Of a stretch of 64,000 bases of DNA, positions 29,459 through 37,390 are shown piece after piece. Position 1 is the first letter of the stretch; each line of letters opens with the position of its first letter. The position numbers and the translations under genes are program-made. This stretch comes from Bacillota bacterium (lineage in GTDB: Bacteria > Bacillota_C > Negativicutes > JAEYSJ01), in the NCBI GenBank assembly GCA_023434855.1, contig JAEYSJ010000399.1, positions 1 to 64,000 on the forward strand, written 5' to 3'. The notes below the pieces were generated by a model that saw only the letters and a program-made list of their open reading frames with translations, had not been told where the DNA came from and did not search any database.

Positions 29459-29656
29459 TTAAGCGTAAGGAAGCATTCTCGCAACGCGTTCATGGTCGGA
29501 TTTGCTAACAAGTCCGGCTTTACGCAGATTGCGTTTACGGGCTGGTGCCTTTTTCTCCAAGATATGGCTTTTGAAAGCCTTAGAGCGTTTAAATTCCCCA
29601 GTACCAGTTACTTTAAACCGTTTAGCTGCGGCTTTACGAGTCTTAATTTTAGGCAT
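29459..29656 (-). CDS. rpmI: 50S ribosomal protein L35
   Basis: Small basic ribosomal protein of 65 aa beginning [20 protein letters not shown] and containing the L35 signature [20 protein letters not shown]. Ribosome site GAGGGGG before the ATG. It lies 15 bases after infC. Confidence 0.97.
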   Translation of the reverse strand: MPKIKTRKAAAKRFKVTGTGEFKRSKAFKSHILEKKAPARKRNLRKAGLVSKSDHERVARMLPYA

Positions 29657-29671
29657 TATTGTGTCCCCCTC

Positions 29672-30190
29672 TTAGTTGTGTTGCTTGGCTGCCAAAATCA
29701 TTATCATATTTTTTCCTTCAAGCTTTGGCTCGCGTTCAATAATTATACTATCTTTAAGCGTAACGGCCATTTTAGTCAGAACTTCTTTTCCTAATTCAGG
29801 ATGAGAAAGCTCACGTCCGCGAAACATTATTGTTACCTTAACTTTATCGCCATCCTCTAAAAACCGCTGAACGTTTTTTAGTTTGACATTAAAGTCATGG
29901 TCCTCAATATTAGGACGAAGCTTCACTTCTTTAACCGTAACGACCTTCTGCTTCTTCTTAGCTTCTTTATCACGCTTTTGCTGTTCGTATTTGAACTTAC
30001 CGAAATCCATAATACGACAAACAGGCGGTTTGGCCGTTGGCGCCACTTCAACCAGGTCAAGCTGCTGCTCAGCGGCTAAACGCAATGCATCACGAAGCTG
30101 CATAATTCCTAACTGTTCACCGGTACTACTGGTTACCCGGACTTCTCTCGCCCGGATTTCCTCGTTAATCTTTAACGTTTCTTTGCTAAT
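29672..30190 (-). CDS. infC: Translation initiation factor IF-3 with ATT start
   Basis: IF-3 prevents premature 50S joining and checks the start codon. The in-frame ATG at 30103 would remove the first 29 residues of the conserved N-terminal domain (KINEEIRAREVRVTSSTGEQ). The frame upstream is open to an ATT at 30190 with AGGAGG nine bases before it. This gives 172 aa, the normal length, and matches the known AUU start of infC, used for autoregulation. The C-terminal domain has KVTIMFRGRELSHPELG. Confidence 0.95.
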   Translation of the reverse strand: MSKETLKINEEIRAREVRVTSSTGEQLGIMQLRDALRLAAEQQLDLVEVAPTAKPPVCRIMDFGKFKYEQQKRDKEAKKKQKVVTVKEVKLRPNIEDHDFNVKLKNVQRFLEDGDKVKVTIMFRGRELSHPELGKEVLTKMAVTLKDSIIIEREPKLEGKNMIMILAAKQHN

Positions 30191-30384
30191 CGCTGTACAC
30201 CTCCTAATAATTTAAAAATAAGTCAAGTAAGAAATATAAAAGCGGGTGGAATTAACCACCCGCACCAATTCAGCATAATAATAAAAATAATGCTCAAAGT
30301 ATCGAACCTTACGAACTGTACAATAGACGTTGTAAGGTGAGAAGCGGATGGCCTCTACTTAAAATATCCTTATTTGTATGTACT
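30191..30384 (-). ncRNA. infC operon leader with attenuator (L20-leader type)
   Basis: About 190 bases of untranslated leader between the promoter and the infC start. It ends in a terminator-like hairpin, GCGGGTGG / CCACCCGC (30242-30263), followed on the minus strand by TTTTATATTTC, about 50 bases before infC. Position and layout match the L20-controlled transcription attenuator known in Bacillota; the L20-binding fold itself was not verified. Confidence 0.7.
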
Positions 30385-30390
30385 TTGTAC

Positions 30391-30419
30391 ATCTTAGCAT
30401 CTAATTTCAACAAAGTCAA
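30391..30419 (-). promoter_or_regulatory. Promoter of infC-rpmI-rplT
   Basis: Minus-strand TTGACT (30414-30419), 17-base spacer, TAAGAT (30391-30396). Confidence 0.7.
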
Positions 30420-30420
30420 G

Positions 30421-30706
30421 TCTAGGAGTTTGTTGAAAAAGTCATTTTGGTGCAAACCCGTCCACAATATATCTACATTTATCTAACGATAAACCCTATA
30501 TTAAAGGCTGTTACAAAATACCCGTCTCTGTCGTTAGGCCTTTCAGTAGTAACCAGATGTGCCTTTGCTGTGCGGTTTCCCGGGCGTTTAACATCAGGGT
30601 ATTTTATAACAGTTTTAAAAAATATTAAGGAAAGTGTGTTTTTTGAAACACACTCTATTGTGGACATTTCGGATGATTCAAGGGTTTTGCAACAACCTCC
30701 TAGTTC
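30421..30706. repeat. Family A palindrome copy 3 nested in an outer inverted repeat
   Basis: The inner element (30507-30660) has ends CTGTTACAAAATACCC and GGGTATTTTATAACAG, then the side module TTAAGGAAAGTGTG with hairpin GTGTGTTTTTTGAAACACAC. It is enclosed by a second inverted repeat, CTAGGAGTTTGTTGAAAAA (30422) and TTTTGCAACAACCTCCTAG (to ~30703), with an additional pair GTCCACAAT / ATTGTGGAC close to the inner element. Confidence 0.75.
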
Positions 30707-30713
30707 AAAAACA

Positions 30714-32624
30714 TTATTTTTTTGCTACTATCTCTTCAAGAACATTGGTGATAAACTCTTCAATATTTCTGGTTCCGATATCGCCCTGCCCACGTTTGCG
30801 TACTGCCACACTCTGGGTTTCTACTTCTTTATCTCCCACAACTAAGATATATGGAACTTTTTCCAGTTGACCTTCCCGGATTTTATAGCCAATTTTTTCA
30901 TTACGATCATCGACTTCTACCCGAATATCCTTGTCTCTCATAAGTTTTGCTATATCCTGAGCATAAACAGCGTGCCGGCTGGTTATTGGCAATAATTTAA
31001 CTTGCATCGGCGCCAGCCAAATAGGAAAAGCTCCGGCATAGTGTTCGATCAGAATACCAATAAATCTTTCCAGGCTGCCATATGCTACACGGTGAATCAT
31101 TACCGGCCGATGACGCTGGCCGTCTTCGCCAACATAAGTAAGATCAAATTTTTCCGGCATCAGCATATCGAGCTGAATTGTACCGCATTGCCAGGTACGC
31201 CCGATAGAATCCTTCAGGTGAAAATCTATTTTGGGTCCATAAAAAGCTCCGTCCCCCTCATTGATTATATATTCCATACCGCGGTCATCCAAAGCTTCCT
31301 TCAAGGCCGTAGTTGCGGTTTCCCAGATTTCATCAGAGCCCATAGCCTTTTCCGGTCTGGTACTCAATTCTGCGTGATAAGATAATCCAAAAGCGCTGTA
31401 TACTGTATCAAACAAATCAATGACGCCCTGGATTTCTTTTTTGATTTGTGCAGGCAGCATAAATATATGAGCGTCATCCTGAGTAAAACTCCTTACCCGC
31501 ATCAATCCGTGCAGTGCTCCCGAAAGCTCATGGCGGTGTACTAACCCCAATTCCGCCGTTCTCAGCGGCAAATCACGGTAGCTATGATGCTGTGTGCGAT
31601 ATACTAGAATTCCTCCGGGACAATTCATAGGCTTAACCGCATATCCTTCATCATCAATTGTAGTAAAATACATGTTTTCGCGATAATGATCCCAATGTCC
31701 TGATTGCTGCCAAAGCCGCTGATGCAGAATAATCGGTGTCTTGATTTCTTGATAGCCATATTTTATATGTAATTTACGCCAAAAAGCTTCCAATTCATTA
31801 CGGATAACCATGCCTTTCGGATGGAAGAACGGAAAACCGGGCCCCTCTTCCTGAATACTGAATAAATCCAATTCACGGCCAAGTTTGCGGTGATCACGTT
31901 TTGCCGCTTCCTCAAGCATATTAAGGTAAGCATCCAAATCAGCTTTCTTTTCAAAAGCAGTGCCATATATGCGCTGCAGCATCTTGCGTTTTTCGTCTCC
32001 ACGCCAGTAGGCTCCGGCCAAACTCTGAAGTTTAATCGCTTTGACCTTACCAGTAGAAACAACATGCGGCCCTGCACATAAATCAACAAAATCTCCCTGC
32101 CTATATAAAGAAATGGCAACATTATTGGGTAAATCGTTAATAAGCTCCAGTTTATAAGTTGCCCCTTGGTTTCTGAATATTTCTATAGCTTCCTTTCGAC
32201 CAACCTCAAAACGCTCAATCGGCAGGTCTTCTTTAACTATTTTTTCCATCTCGCTTTGTATTTTATCCAGATCTTCAGGCGTAAAAGTATGCGCAGTGTC
32301 AAAGTCATAGTAAAATCCATTGGCAATTGCCGGCCCAATTCCCAGCTTTACATCCCCATATAACCGTTTTACTGCCTGGGCTAAAATATGTGAAGCACTA
32401 TGACGTAAAGCTTCTTTACCCTCATTATCTTCAAAAGTAAAAAATTCAACGTGAGCATCTTGCTCCAGTTTATGGTTTAAATCCACTATTTGACCATCAA
32501 CTTTGGCAACCAAAGCATTTTTGGCCAAACTGCGGCTAATAGATTCAGCCAGTTTCACCATGGTAGTGCCTTGTTCAATCTCACGCGAAGCTCCATTTTT
32601 TAATATAACATTTACATTACTCAT
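30714..32624 (-). CDS. thrS: Threonyl-tRNA synthetase
   Basis: Class II aminoacyl-tRNA synthetase charging tRNA-Thr. The 636 aa protein has an N-terminal TGS domain, the editing-domain motif HSASHILAQAV near residue 76, the catalytic core with KPMNCPGGILVYR near residue 333, and a C-terminal anticodon-binding domain (RVEVDDRNEKIGYKIREGQ). The ATG at 32624 follows GGGAGG; the longer frame runs through the T-box leader. Regulated by the upstream T-box. Confidence 0.97.
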   Translation of the reverse strand: MSNVNVILKNGASREIEQGTTMVKLAESISRSLAKNALVAKVDGQIVDLNHKLEQDAHVEFFTFEDNEGKEALRHSASHILAQAVKRLYGDVKLGIGPAIANGFYYDFDTAHTFTPEDLDKIQSEMEKIVKEDLPIERFEVGRKEAIEIFRNQGATYKLELINDLPNNVAISLYRQGDFVDLCAGPHVVSTGKVKAIKLQSLAGAYWRGDEKRKMLQRIYGTAFEKKADLDAYLNMLEEAAKRDHRKLGRELDLFSIQEEGPGFPFFHPKGMVIRNELEAFWRKLHIKYGYQEIKTPIILHQRLWQQSGHWDHYRENMYFTTIDDEGYAVKPMNCPGGILVYRTQHHSYRDLPLRTAELGLVHRHELSGALHGLMRVRSFTQDDAHIFMLPAQIKKEIQGVIDLFDTVYSAFGLSYHAELSTRPEKAMGSDEIWETATTALKEALDDRGMEYIINEGDGAFYGPKIDFHLKDSIGRTWQCGTIQLDMLMPEKFDLTYVGEDGQRHRPVMIHRVAYGSLERFIGILIEHYAGAFPIWLAPMQVKLLPITSRHAVYAQDIAKLMRDKDIRVEVDDRNEKIGYKIREGQLEKVPYILVVGDKEVETQSVAVRKRGQGDIGTRNIEEFITNVLEEIVAKK

Positions 32625-32639
32625 TTTAGCGTCCTCCCT

Positions 32640-32912
32640 GAAAAATATTATCAAAAACAAATAAACTCTCATCCCTGGAATAGGGACGAGAGTTGTTACC
32701 CGCGGTTCCACCCTGATTGGCATTTGCCCGGCTTATATTATTTGATAACGGAAATAATCCCGGCAAGGCTTACTGCTGTTCAGCCCAACAGTTTAGAGGT
32801 GGTAATGATAAGTTTGCGTAAGATGCTTTCAGCCTATGGCATCATTTCTCTGAAACGCCTAAACACCTATCATCATGTCCTCTGCATCACTTTTAACTAT
32901 AGGTAAATATTA
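32640..32912 (-). ncRNA. T-box leader of thrS
   Basis: The T-box sequence AGGGTGGAACCGCG is at 32701-32714 on the minus strand. It is followed by a terminator hairpin (32663-32694, stem AACTCTCGTCCC / GGGATGAGAGTT) with a T-rich tail. Stem I base pairs AGAGG with CCTCT, and a threonine codon ACC sits in the 3' strand of the likely specifier loop (ATCATTACC). Uncharged tRNA-Thr is expected to favour read-through into thrS. Confidence 0.93.
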
Positions 32913-32918
32913 TAAAAT

Positions 32919-32947
32919 ATAATACACAATTTTTATACTGTTGTCAA
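32919..32947 (-). promoter_or_regulatory. Promoter of thrS
   Basis: Minus-strand TTGACA (32942-32947), 17-base spacer, TATTAT (32919-32924), just upstream of the T-box. Confidence 0.75.
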
Positions 32948-32957
32948 TTAGTTTATG

Positions 32958-33866
32958 TCACTTAGGCAGATAACCGCCCAAATATTCAGCATTGCAAATA
33001 TCGCACCCAGGGCAGATAACAACCCGGCCATCAAAGATACTTTTAATAGTTTCCATGACATCCTGAAGCTTTGGCGGATTGGCACTATGCAGCATCACAT
33101 TATATGGTGCAATAGTAATTAGCGCGGTAATTAAGAGATCTTCATAATTAATTTCGTCAGCACCCTGAGTTGCAAAGTTTTCCAAATACTGATTATTTAT
33201 CGTTTTACCGAAAGAATCAAGAATTTTAAAGTTACCGTTATTGCTCATGACAACATGCACTTCTTCTACCTTTGGTTCCTGGACTTCAACAAAATAACGC
33301 AAAACACGAATAAACTCTTTATACTCAAGTTCCATCATAAAATCATCTACCGCTTTGTCCACCACCTGAATCAATTGTTCGCGGTAATCCTTGAGGCGAA
33401 AGTTTATAAACCCTTCTACAACCAATTCATGGTGATTATCCAAATAATCAAGCAGTTTTGCTAATATTTGATTACGGCGTTCATTCAAACTAAAATTCGG
33501 AAAAAGTCCGTTATTGTCTTTTAGCATTTTCAAAGTGTTGTTATAAACAATGCTACGTTCTTCTTCGTTAAAATAATAGTAATTACGCTCAATTATTTTG
33601 CCTATAATTATTTTCTCTTCATCCGAGACAATAATTTCCGCTAATATTTTTGCGACATAGTGTTTTAATAAGTTTTTGATTCTTTCATAATTGCGAAAAG
33701 AAAGTTCTCCTTCAATTATATTACACCCAAGAAAAGTGTAGTTTCCGCGATATATTTCATCAATTGCCACACAAAACCCTTCCTGGCTTAGTGTAACGCA
33801 ATCTTTTTGCAATCTAGCCCGTATCTCATCCGTTGTTCCGGTGAGACCTACAGAAAGTAATTTCAA
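32958..33866 (-). CDS. ytxC: Sporulation-associated protein YtxC
   Basis: YtxC family, restricted to endospore formers and often near thrS; its function is unknown. The 302 aa protein is soluble and mostly helical, and ends with paired cysteines in VVICPGCDICNAEYLGG (CxxC). I chose the TTG at 33866 (LKLLSVGLTG) because AGGGAG is eight bases upstream; the GTG at 33875 abuts the ribosome site. Confidence 0.8.
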   Translation of the reverse strand: MKLLSVGLTGTTDEIRARLQKDCVTLSQEGFCVAIDEIYRGNYTFLGCNIIEGELSFRNYERIKNLLKHYVAKILAEIIVSDEEKIIIGKIIERNYYYFNEEERSIVYNNTLKMLKDNNGLFPNFSLNERRNQILAKLLDYLDNHHELVVEGFINFRLKDYREQLIQVVDKAVDDFMMELEYKEFIRVLRYFVEVQEPKVEEVHVVMSNNGNFKILDSFGKTINNQYLENFATQGADEINYEDLLITALITIAPYNVMLHSANPPKLQDVMETIKSIFDGRVVICPGCDICNAEYLGGYLPK

Positions 33867-33953
33867 TGCTACCACTCCCTTCTAGCATATTATATGTTTT
33901 ATAATTTAATTGCATACAAAACAAAAATATCTCAATAACATGTCTAACAAAAT

Positions 33954-33979
33954 TTAAAAAAAGCAACCTAACGGCTGCT
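33954..33979 (-). terminator. Terminator after the gene at 33982
   Basis: Stem AAGCAACC / GGCTGCTT (one mismatch) with loop TAAC and seven T residues on the minus strand. Confidence 0.75.
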
Positions 33980-33981
33980 TA

Positions 33982-34359
33982 TCAATTTAATAGATTCGTT
34001 TGCCGGTTAATATCCGACAGCCAACTATTACGTCCATGGACTATAAGCTTTAATTTACGGTCCCGGATTGTCGTTAATACTATAACATTAGGTATAATGA
34101 AAAAAGTTTTTTCCGGCTTTATTTCCTTAATATGAACAAGCGGCACTTCTTCTAGCTGCTTATGAGCTAAATCCAATAAATAACCAACAAATACCAACCG
34201 TTGATTAGTCAGATACAATGCTCCATTTAGAACCGCATCCTCGCAGTACAGATTTGCCATACCTTTTTTTATTATTACTTCATCTTCCTCTAATGGGAAA
34301 CTATACACCGCAATCGCCCCTAAGAAAAACGTTTCGTTCTTTTTTAATATATTCACCAA
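33982..34359 (-). CDS. GRAM/PH-like domain protein
   Basis: A 125 aa protein whose sequence (GALYLTNQRLVFVGYLL near residue 46, then IPNVIVLTTIRDRKLKLIV) fits the beta-rich GRAM/bacterial PH-like fold. No enzyme motifs are present. Start at 34359 is TTG, with an adjacent GTG as alternative; the ribosome site is weak (GGAG 13 bases upstream). It is monocistronic with its own terminator. Its role is unknown; membrane or protein binding is typical of the fold. Confidence 0.65.
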   Translation of the reverse strand: MVNILKKNETFFLGAIAVYSFPLEEDEVIIKKGMANLYCEDAVLNGALYLTNQRLVFVGYLLDLAHKQLEEVPLVHIKEIKPEKTFFIIPNVIVLTTIRDRKLKLIVHGRNSWLSDINRQTNLLN

Positions 34360-34386
34360 TATGCCTATTTTCTCCTACATTATCTA

Positions 34387-34416
34387 TGAATATGAGACAT
34401 CCAAAAAGGCATAATA
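34387..34416 (+). promoter_or_regulatory. Sigma-G-like promoter
   Basis: TGAATA (34387-34392), 17-base spacer, CATAATA (34410-34416) agrees with the forespore sigma-F/G type consensus. It lies 22 bases before the start of a small ORF with a good ribosome site. Confidence 0.6.
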
Positions 34417-34438
34417 AACTTAGAAGGTGGTGAGGATC

Positions 34439-34567
34439 ATGGCAAAAAAAGAAAAGGTCCAAAAAAATAACCGGACTTTTCCTAATCAGGATGTATCAAC
34501 TAATGTAACCAAAGATGACACATCCCTTGAAGCCACTTCCGACAAACACGTTAAGAAATCGAAATAA
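34439..34567 (+). CDS. Small basic protein, 42 aa, probably forespore-expressed
   Basis: ORF beginning MAKKEKVQKNNRTFPNQ and ending SDKHVKKSK, with ribosome site AAGGTGGTGAGG before the ATG. It is rich in Lys, Asn, Asp, Thr and Ser with no aromatic residue except one Phe, and is hydrophilic throughout. This composition and the sigma-G-like promoter recall small spore proteins, but I recognise no family. It is followed 29 bases later by a second small ORF and then a terminator, so the two are likely a small operon. Confidence 0.65.
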   Translation: MAKKEKVQKNNRTFPNQDVSTNVTKDDTSLEATSDKHVKKSK

Positions 34568-34596
34568 TCTTTTAGCTATGACGGAGGTTATTAATC

Positions 34597-34746
34597 ATGT
34601 GTCATAACAAAAATATTTCAAACAGTAAGAATGAACAAAGGAGCCCAGAAAATTCCGTCATAGAGTTTGCCAAAGAAATTTCTCCTGGATTCAATAGTGA
34701 TTCCTGCGTAGAATGTGGTTTTAAGTGCATTGAAGGAAGCGTTTAA
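34597..34746 (+). CDS. Small cysteine-containing protein, 49 aa
   Basis: ORF beginning MCHNKNISNSKNEQRS with ribosome site ACGGAGG. The C-terminal part contains SPGFNSDSCVECGFKCIEG, a CxxCxxxC pattern that could bind a metal or form disulphides. There is no signal peptide. Its stop codon overlaps the first base of a strong terminator. Function unknown; co-transcription with the 42-aa ORF is inferred. Confidence 0.6.
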   Translation: MCHNKNISNSKNEQRSPENSVIEFAKEISPGFNSDSCVECGFKCIEGSV

Positions 34747-34775
34747 CAGCCGGGGCTTGACCCGGCTGTTTCTCA
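34745..34775 (+). terminator. Terminator of the small-ORF pair
   Basis: Stem AACAGCCGGG / CCCGGCTGTT, loop GCTTGA, followed by TCTC; GC-rich and directly after the second ORF. Confidence 0.75.
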
Positions 34776-34959
34776 CGGTATCAAAAAGTTATTCGAACGT
34801 CATGTTTTCTATTAAACCATCCTTTTAGAAAATTTTCTATACTCCCTTAAATTCTTAATCTGAATGCCCCAAATGGAAATATATGGATGGCATAAATTAA
34901 AAGGTTTTGTTACAATAAAATTTAAAAAAACTCGGATTCAGATTAGGAGGATACACATA

Positions 34960-35439
34960 ATGAAAGAGCTACTGGAACTTTTGGAAAAAGATCATAGATT
35001 AACGGTTGAACAGCTCTCCGTAATGTTGAATAAACCAGCAAAAGAAATCGCCAAGATGATTAATCAATTGGAAGAACAAAATATTATTGTAAAATATCAG
35101 ACTATTATTAACTGGGAAAAGGCAGGGGTAGACACCGTTACTGCCATTATTGCCGTCAAAACAACACCCCAACGGGAAGTAGGCTTTGACGCCATTGCCG
35201 AACGAATTTATCGTTTTCCTGAAGTTAGAAGTGTTTATTTAATGTCCGGCGCCTATGACCTTTTAGTTATGCTGGAGGGTAATACATTAAAAGAAGTGGC
35301 TCTTTTTGTTTCCACTAAATTATCTACTATTGAAGGAGTGGTGGGTACAACAACTCACTTCATGCTAAAAAAATACAAGGAAGCCGGTGTAATTATTAGC
35401 GACCGGGAAAAAGACCATCGATTGGTGGTATCACCATGA
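34960..35439 (+). CDS. Lrp/AsnC family transcriptional regulator
   Basis: Feast/famine regulator with an N-terminal helix-turn-helix (residues ~5-50, HRLTVEQLSVMLNKPAKEI) and a C-terminal RAM domain (VRSVYLMSGAYDLLVMLEG near residue 89) that usually binds amino acids. The 159 aa length is normal. The ATG at 34960 has AGGAGG nine bases upstream; the longer frame lacks support. It overlaps the next gene by four bases (ATGA), so it probably controls the aminotransferase in response to an amino acid. Confidence 0.9.
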   Translation: MKELLELLEKDHRLTVEQLSVMLNKPAKEIAKMINQLEEQNIIVKYQTIINWEKAGVDTVTAIIAVKTTPQREVGFDAIAERIYRFPEVRSVYLMSGAYDLLVMLEGNTLKEVALFVSTKLSTIEGVVGTTTHFMLKKYKEAGVIISDREKDHRLVVSP

Positions 35440-36602
35440 ATTGGGCAGAACGCGTGTCACCGGCGGTCAGAGCAATTCCGCCTTCCGGAATAAGACGTTT
35501 TTTTGATATTGTAGCAGAAATGGAAGGGGTTGTTTCTCTCGGGGTGGGAGAACCCGATTTTGTAACCCCCTGGCATATCAGAGACAGTTGCGTAGACAGT
35601 CTTCATAAAGGTTATACTTCCTATACTTCAAATTATGGTTTATTGGAACTTCGCGAGGAAATTGCCCGCAAAATGTATAATGATTACAATCTGACTTACA
35701 ATCCGCGTAAGGAAGTTCTGATAACAGTAGGCGTAAGTGAAGCACTGGATTTGGCCATGAGGACTATTTTAAATCCAGGAGACGAAGTTCTTATACCTGA
35801 GCCCTGCTATGTGTCCTATAAAGCCTGTGTTCTCTTAACAGGCGGTATTCCTGTTCCGGTTCCCACCAATATTGAAAACGAGTTCAGGGTTACAGCGGAT
35901 CAATTAAATAAATTAATTACGCCACGCACTAAAGCCTTAATTCTCGGTTATCCCAACAATCCTACCGGCGCGGTTATGTCCGGCGAACAATTGGCACAAA
36001 TTGCTCTTTTTGCCCAAAAGCATGACCTGATTGTTGTAGCAGACGAAATATACGCCAAACTGACATATGAAGGAGTGCACACTTGTTTTGCCAGCTTGCC
36101 GGGAATGAAGGACAGGACAATTTTACTTGATGGATTTTCTAAAGCTTATGCGATGACCGGCTGGCGTATCGGCTATGCCATGTCAAACCCGGAATTCATT
36201 GCCGCCATGACAAAAATTCACCAATACACCATGCTATGCGCTCCTATTACCGCCCAGGTAGCGGCCATTGAAGCATTACGTTACGGTGAGCCCAAAGTAC
36301 AAGAAATGCTGGCGCAATATAATTATCGCCGCCGCCTGATGCTGGAAGGCTTGCGCAATATTGGATTATCTTGTTTTGAGCCAAAGGGCGCTTTTTATAT
36401 ATTCCCTTCGATAAAAGAAACAGGACTTACCTCCCTTGCTTTCGCCGAAGAATTGCTCAAAGCAGAAAAAGTCGCCTTAGTGCCGGGAGACGCTTTTGGC
36501 ATCAGCGGCGAAGGTTTTGTCCGTTGTTCTTATGCTACTTCTACCGATACTTTGATCGAGGCGCTGGAACGTATTGGCCGGTTCGTTACAAAGTATATTT
36601 AG
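35436..36602 (+). CDS. Class I/II PLP-dependent aminotransferase
   Basis: Aspartate-aminotransferase fold type I enzyme. The 388 aa protein has SLGVGEPDFVTPWHI near residue 35, YPNNPTGAV near residue 172, the cofactor contacts VVADEIYAKL, and the Schiff-base lysine in GFSKAYAMTGWRIGY near residue 233. This branch includes PatA/aromatic aminotransferases, but the substrate cannot be told from sequence alone. It is translationally coupled to the Lrp/AsnC regulator. Confidence 0.9.
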   Translation: MNWAERVSPAVRAIPPSGIRRFFDIVAEMEGVVSLGVGEPDFVTPWHIRDSCVDSLHKGYTSYTSNYGLLELREEIARKMYNDYNLTYNPRKEVLITVGVSEALDLAMRTILNPGDEVLIPEPCYVSYKACVLLTGGIPVPVPTNIENEFRVTADQLNKLITPRTKALILGYPNNPTGAVMSGEQLAQIALFAQKHDLIVVADEIYAKLTYEGVHTCFASLPGMKDRTILLDGFSKAYAMTGWRIGYAMSNPEFIAAMTKIHQYTMLCAPITAQVAAIEALRYGEPKVQEMLAQYNYRRRLMLEGLRNIGLSCFEPKGAFYIFPSIKETGLTSLAFAEELLKAEKVALVPGDAFGISGEGFVRCSYATSTDTLIEALERIGRFVTKYI

Positions 36603-36711
36603 TAGCAAAAGAATGGTAAACTTTAGTACTGGAAAATTAATAATGTATTTTTCGCCTAAATGGATTAATTTAGCTGCTTATTCCTTTGGTGGAAAATTTA
36701 TTCTAAATAAT

Positions 36712-36749
36712 AAAATGCGTTGGCATGTCAATATGCCAACGCATTTTTG
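36712..36749 (+). terminator. Terminator of the regulator-aminotransferase operon
   Basis: Stem AAATGCGTTGGCAT / ATGCCAACGCATTT with loop GTCAAT and a T-tract. The 110 bases before it hold nothing I can support. Confidence 0.9.
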
Positions 36750-36795
36750 TGAATAAAAATAAAATAATATTATAATAGCACAAATAAAACTGTTA

Positions 36796-37047
36796 TTATA
36801 CTAACTGATATACTTTTGATATTGTTTCTACGGAAACGCCATGATTCAATAAAAAGAAGACATCAAATTGAGTTAACTCTTCAGGCCGCATTGTTCTGGC
36901 TTTATCCGGGCTTATACCATATTTAATGCACTCGGGAAATGTAGCTTGTCTTTTCACACATGGTTTAAGAGGTTCGATAGAAGTACCTAATACTTCATCT
37001 TTAGTTCGCAAACGCAGCCTGCCATTCAACGCTACTTTATAACTCAT
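36796..37047 (-). CDS. Hypothetical protein, 83 aa
   Basis: Not recognised. Soluble, begins MSYKVALNGRLRLRTKDEVL, contains two cysteines (KPCVKRQ, FPECIKYG) and ends with a segment that could form a helix-turn-helix-like unit (LLNHGVSVETISKVYQLV). Ribosome site GGGGGAA before the ATG. It lies 20 bases downstream of a 41-aa ORF, probably in one operon. A DNA-binding role is only a guess. Confidence 0.6.
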   Translation of the reverse strand: MSYKVALNGRLRLRTKDEVLGTSIEPLKPCVKRQATFPECIKYGISPDKARTMRPEELTQFDVFFLLNHGVSVETISKVYQLV

Positions 37048-37067
37048 TTTTTTTCATTCCCCCGTAA

Positions 37068-37193
37068 TTAAACTGCCCGCGAGTTGTTCTGAGAATTTAG
37101 CAACATAACTATACTGTTTGCCAGCCGCCGAATCTCCATAATGTCTGCGTATGGGAAATGGCTTTTGAGCAATTTCGTAATTTCATCGTACAT
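37068..37193 (-). CDS. Small hypothetical protein, 41 aa
   Basis: ORF beginning MYDEITKLLKSHFPYADIM and ending NSQNNSRAV, with ribosome site AAGGAGGG seven bases before the ATG. It looks like two amphipathic helices. It directly precedes the 83-aa gene. A possible promoter (TTGACA at 37258-37263, TATACT at 37237-37242, short 15-base spacer) lies ~45 bases upstream. Function unknown. Confidence 0.6.
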   Translation of the reverse strand: MYDEITKLLKSHFPYADIMEIRRLANSIVMLLNSQNNSRAV

Positions 37194-37390
37194 TCATGTC
37201 CCTCCTTCATCAGTAGAACTCAAAATCCAACAATTGAGTATACATTACGACTTTAATTGTCAAAATTCTTTCTGACTAAAGTCCAATTATTATAGGACTA
37301 ACGTCCCGAAATAAGAAATTTTTGTCGAATCCCCCTCCCTGCGGGCACCACGTAAATTCCAAAGTATGCAACTTACTTTAAAACACATCT

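Noticed and set aside
36574..36756. Plus-strand 60-aa ORF at the aminotransferase 3' end
   Set aside because: It overlaps the end of the aminotransferase gene in another frame, runs through the terminator and has no ribosome site.
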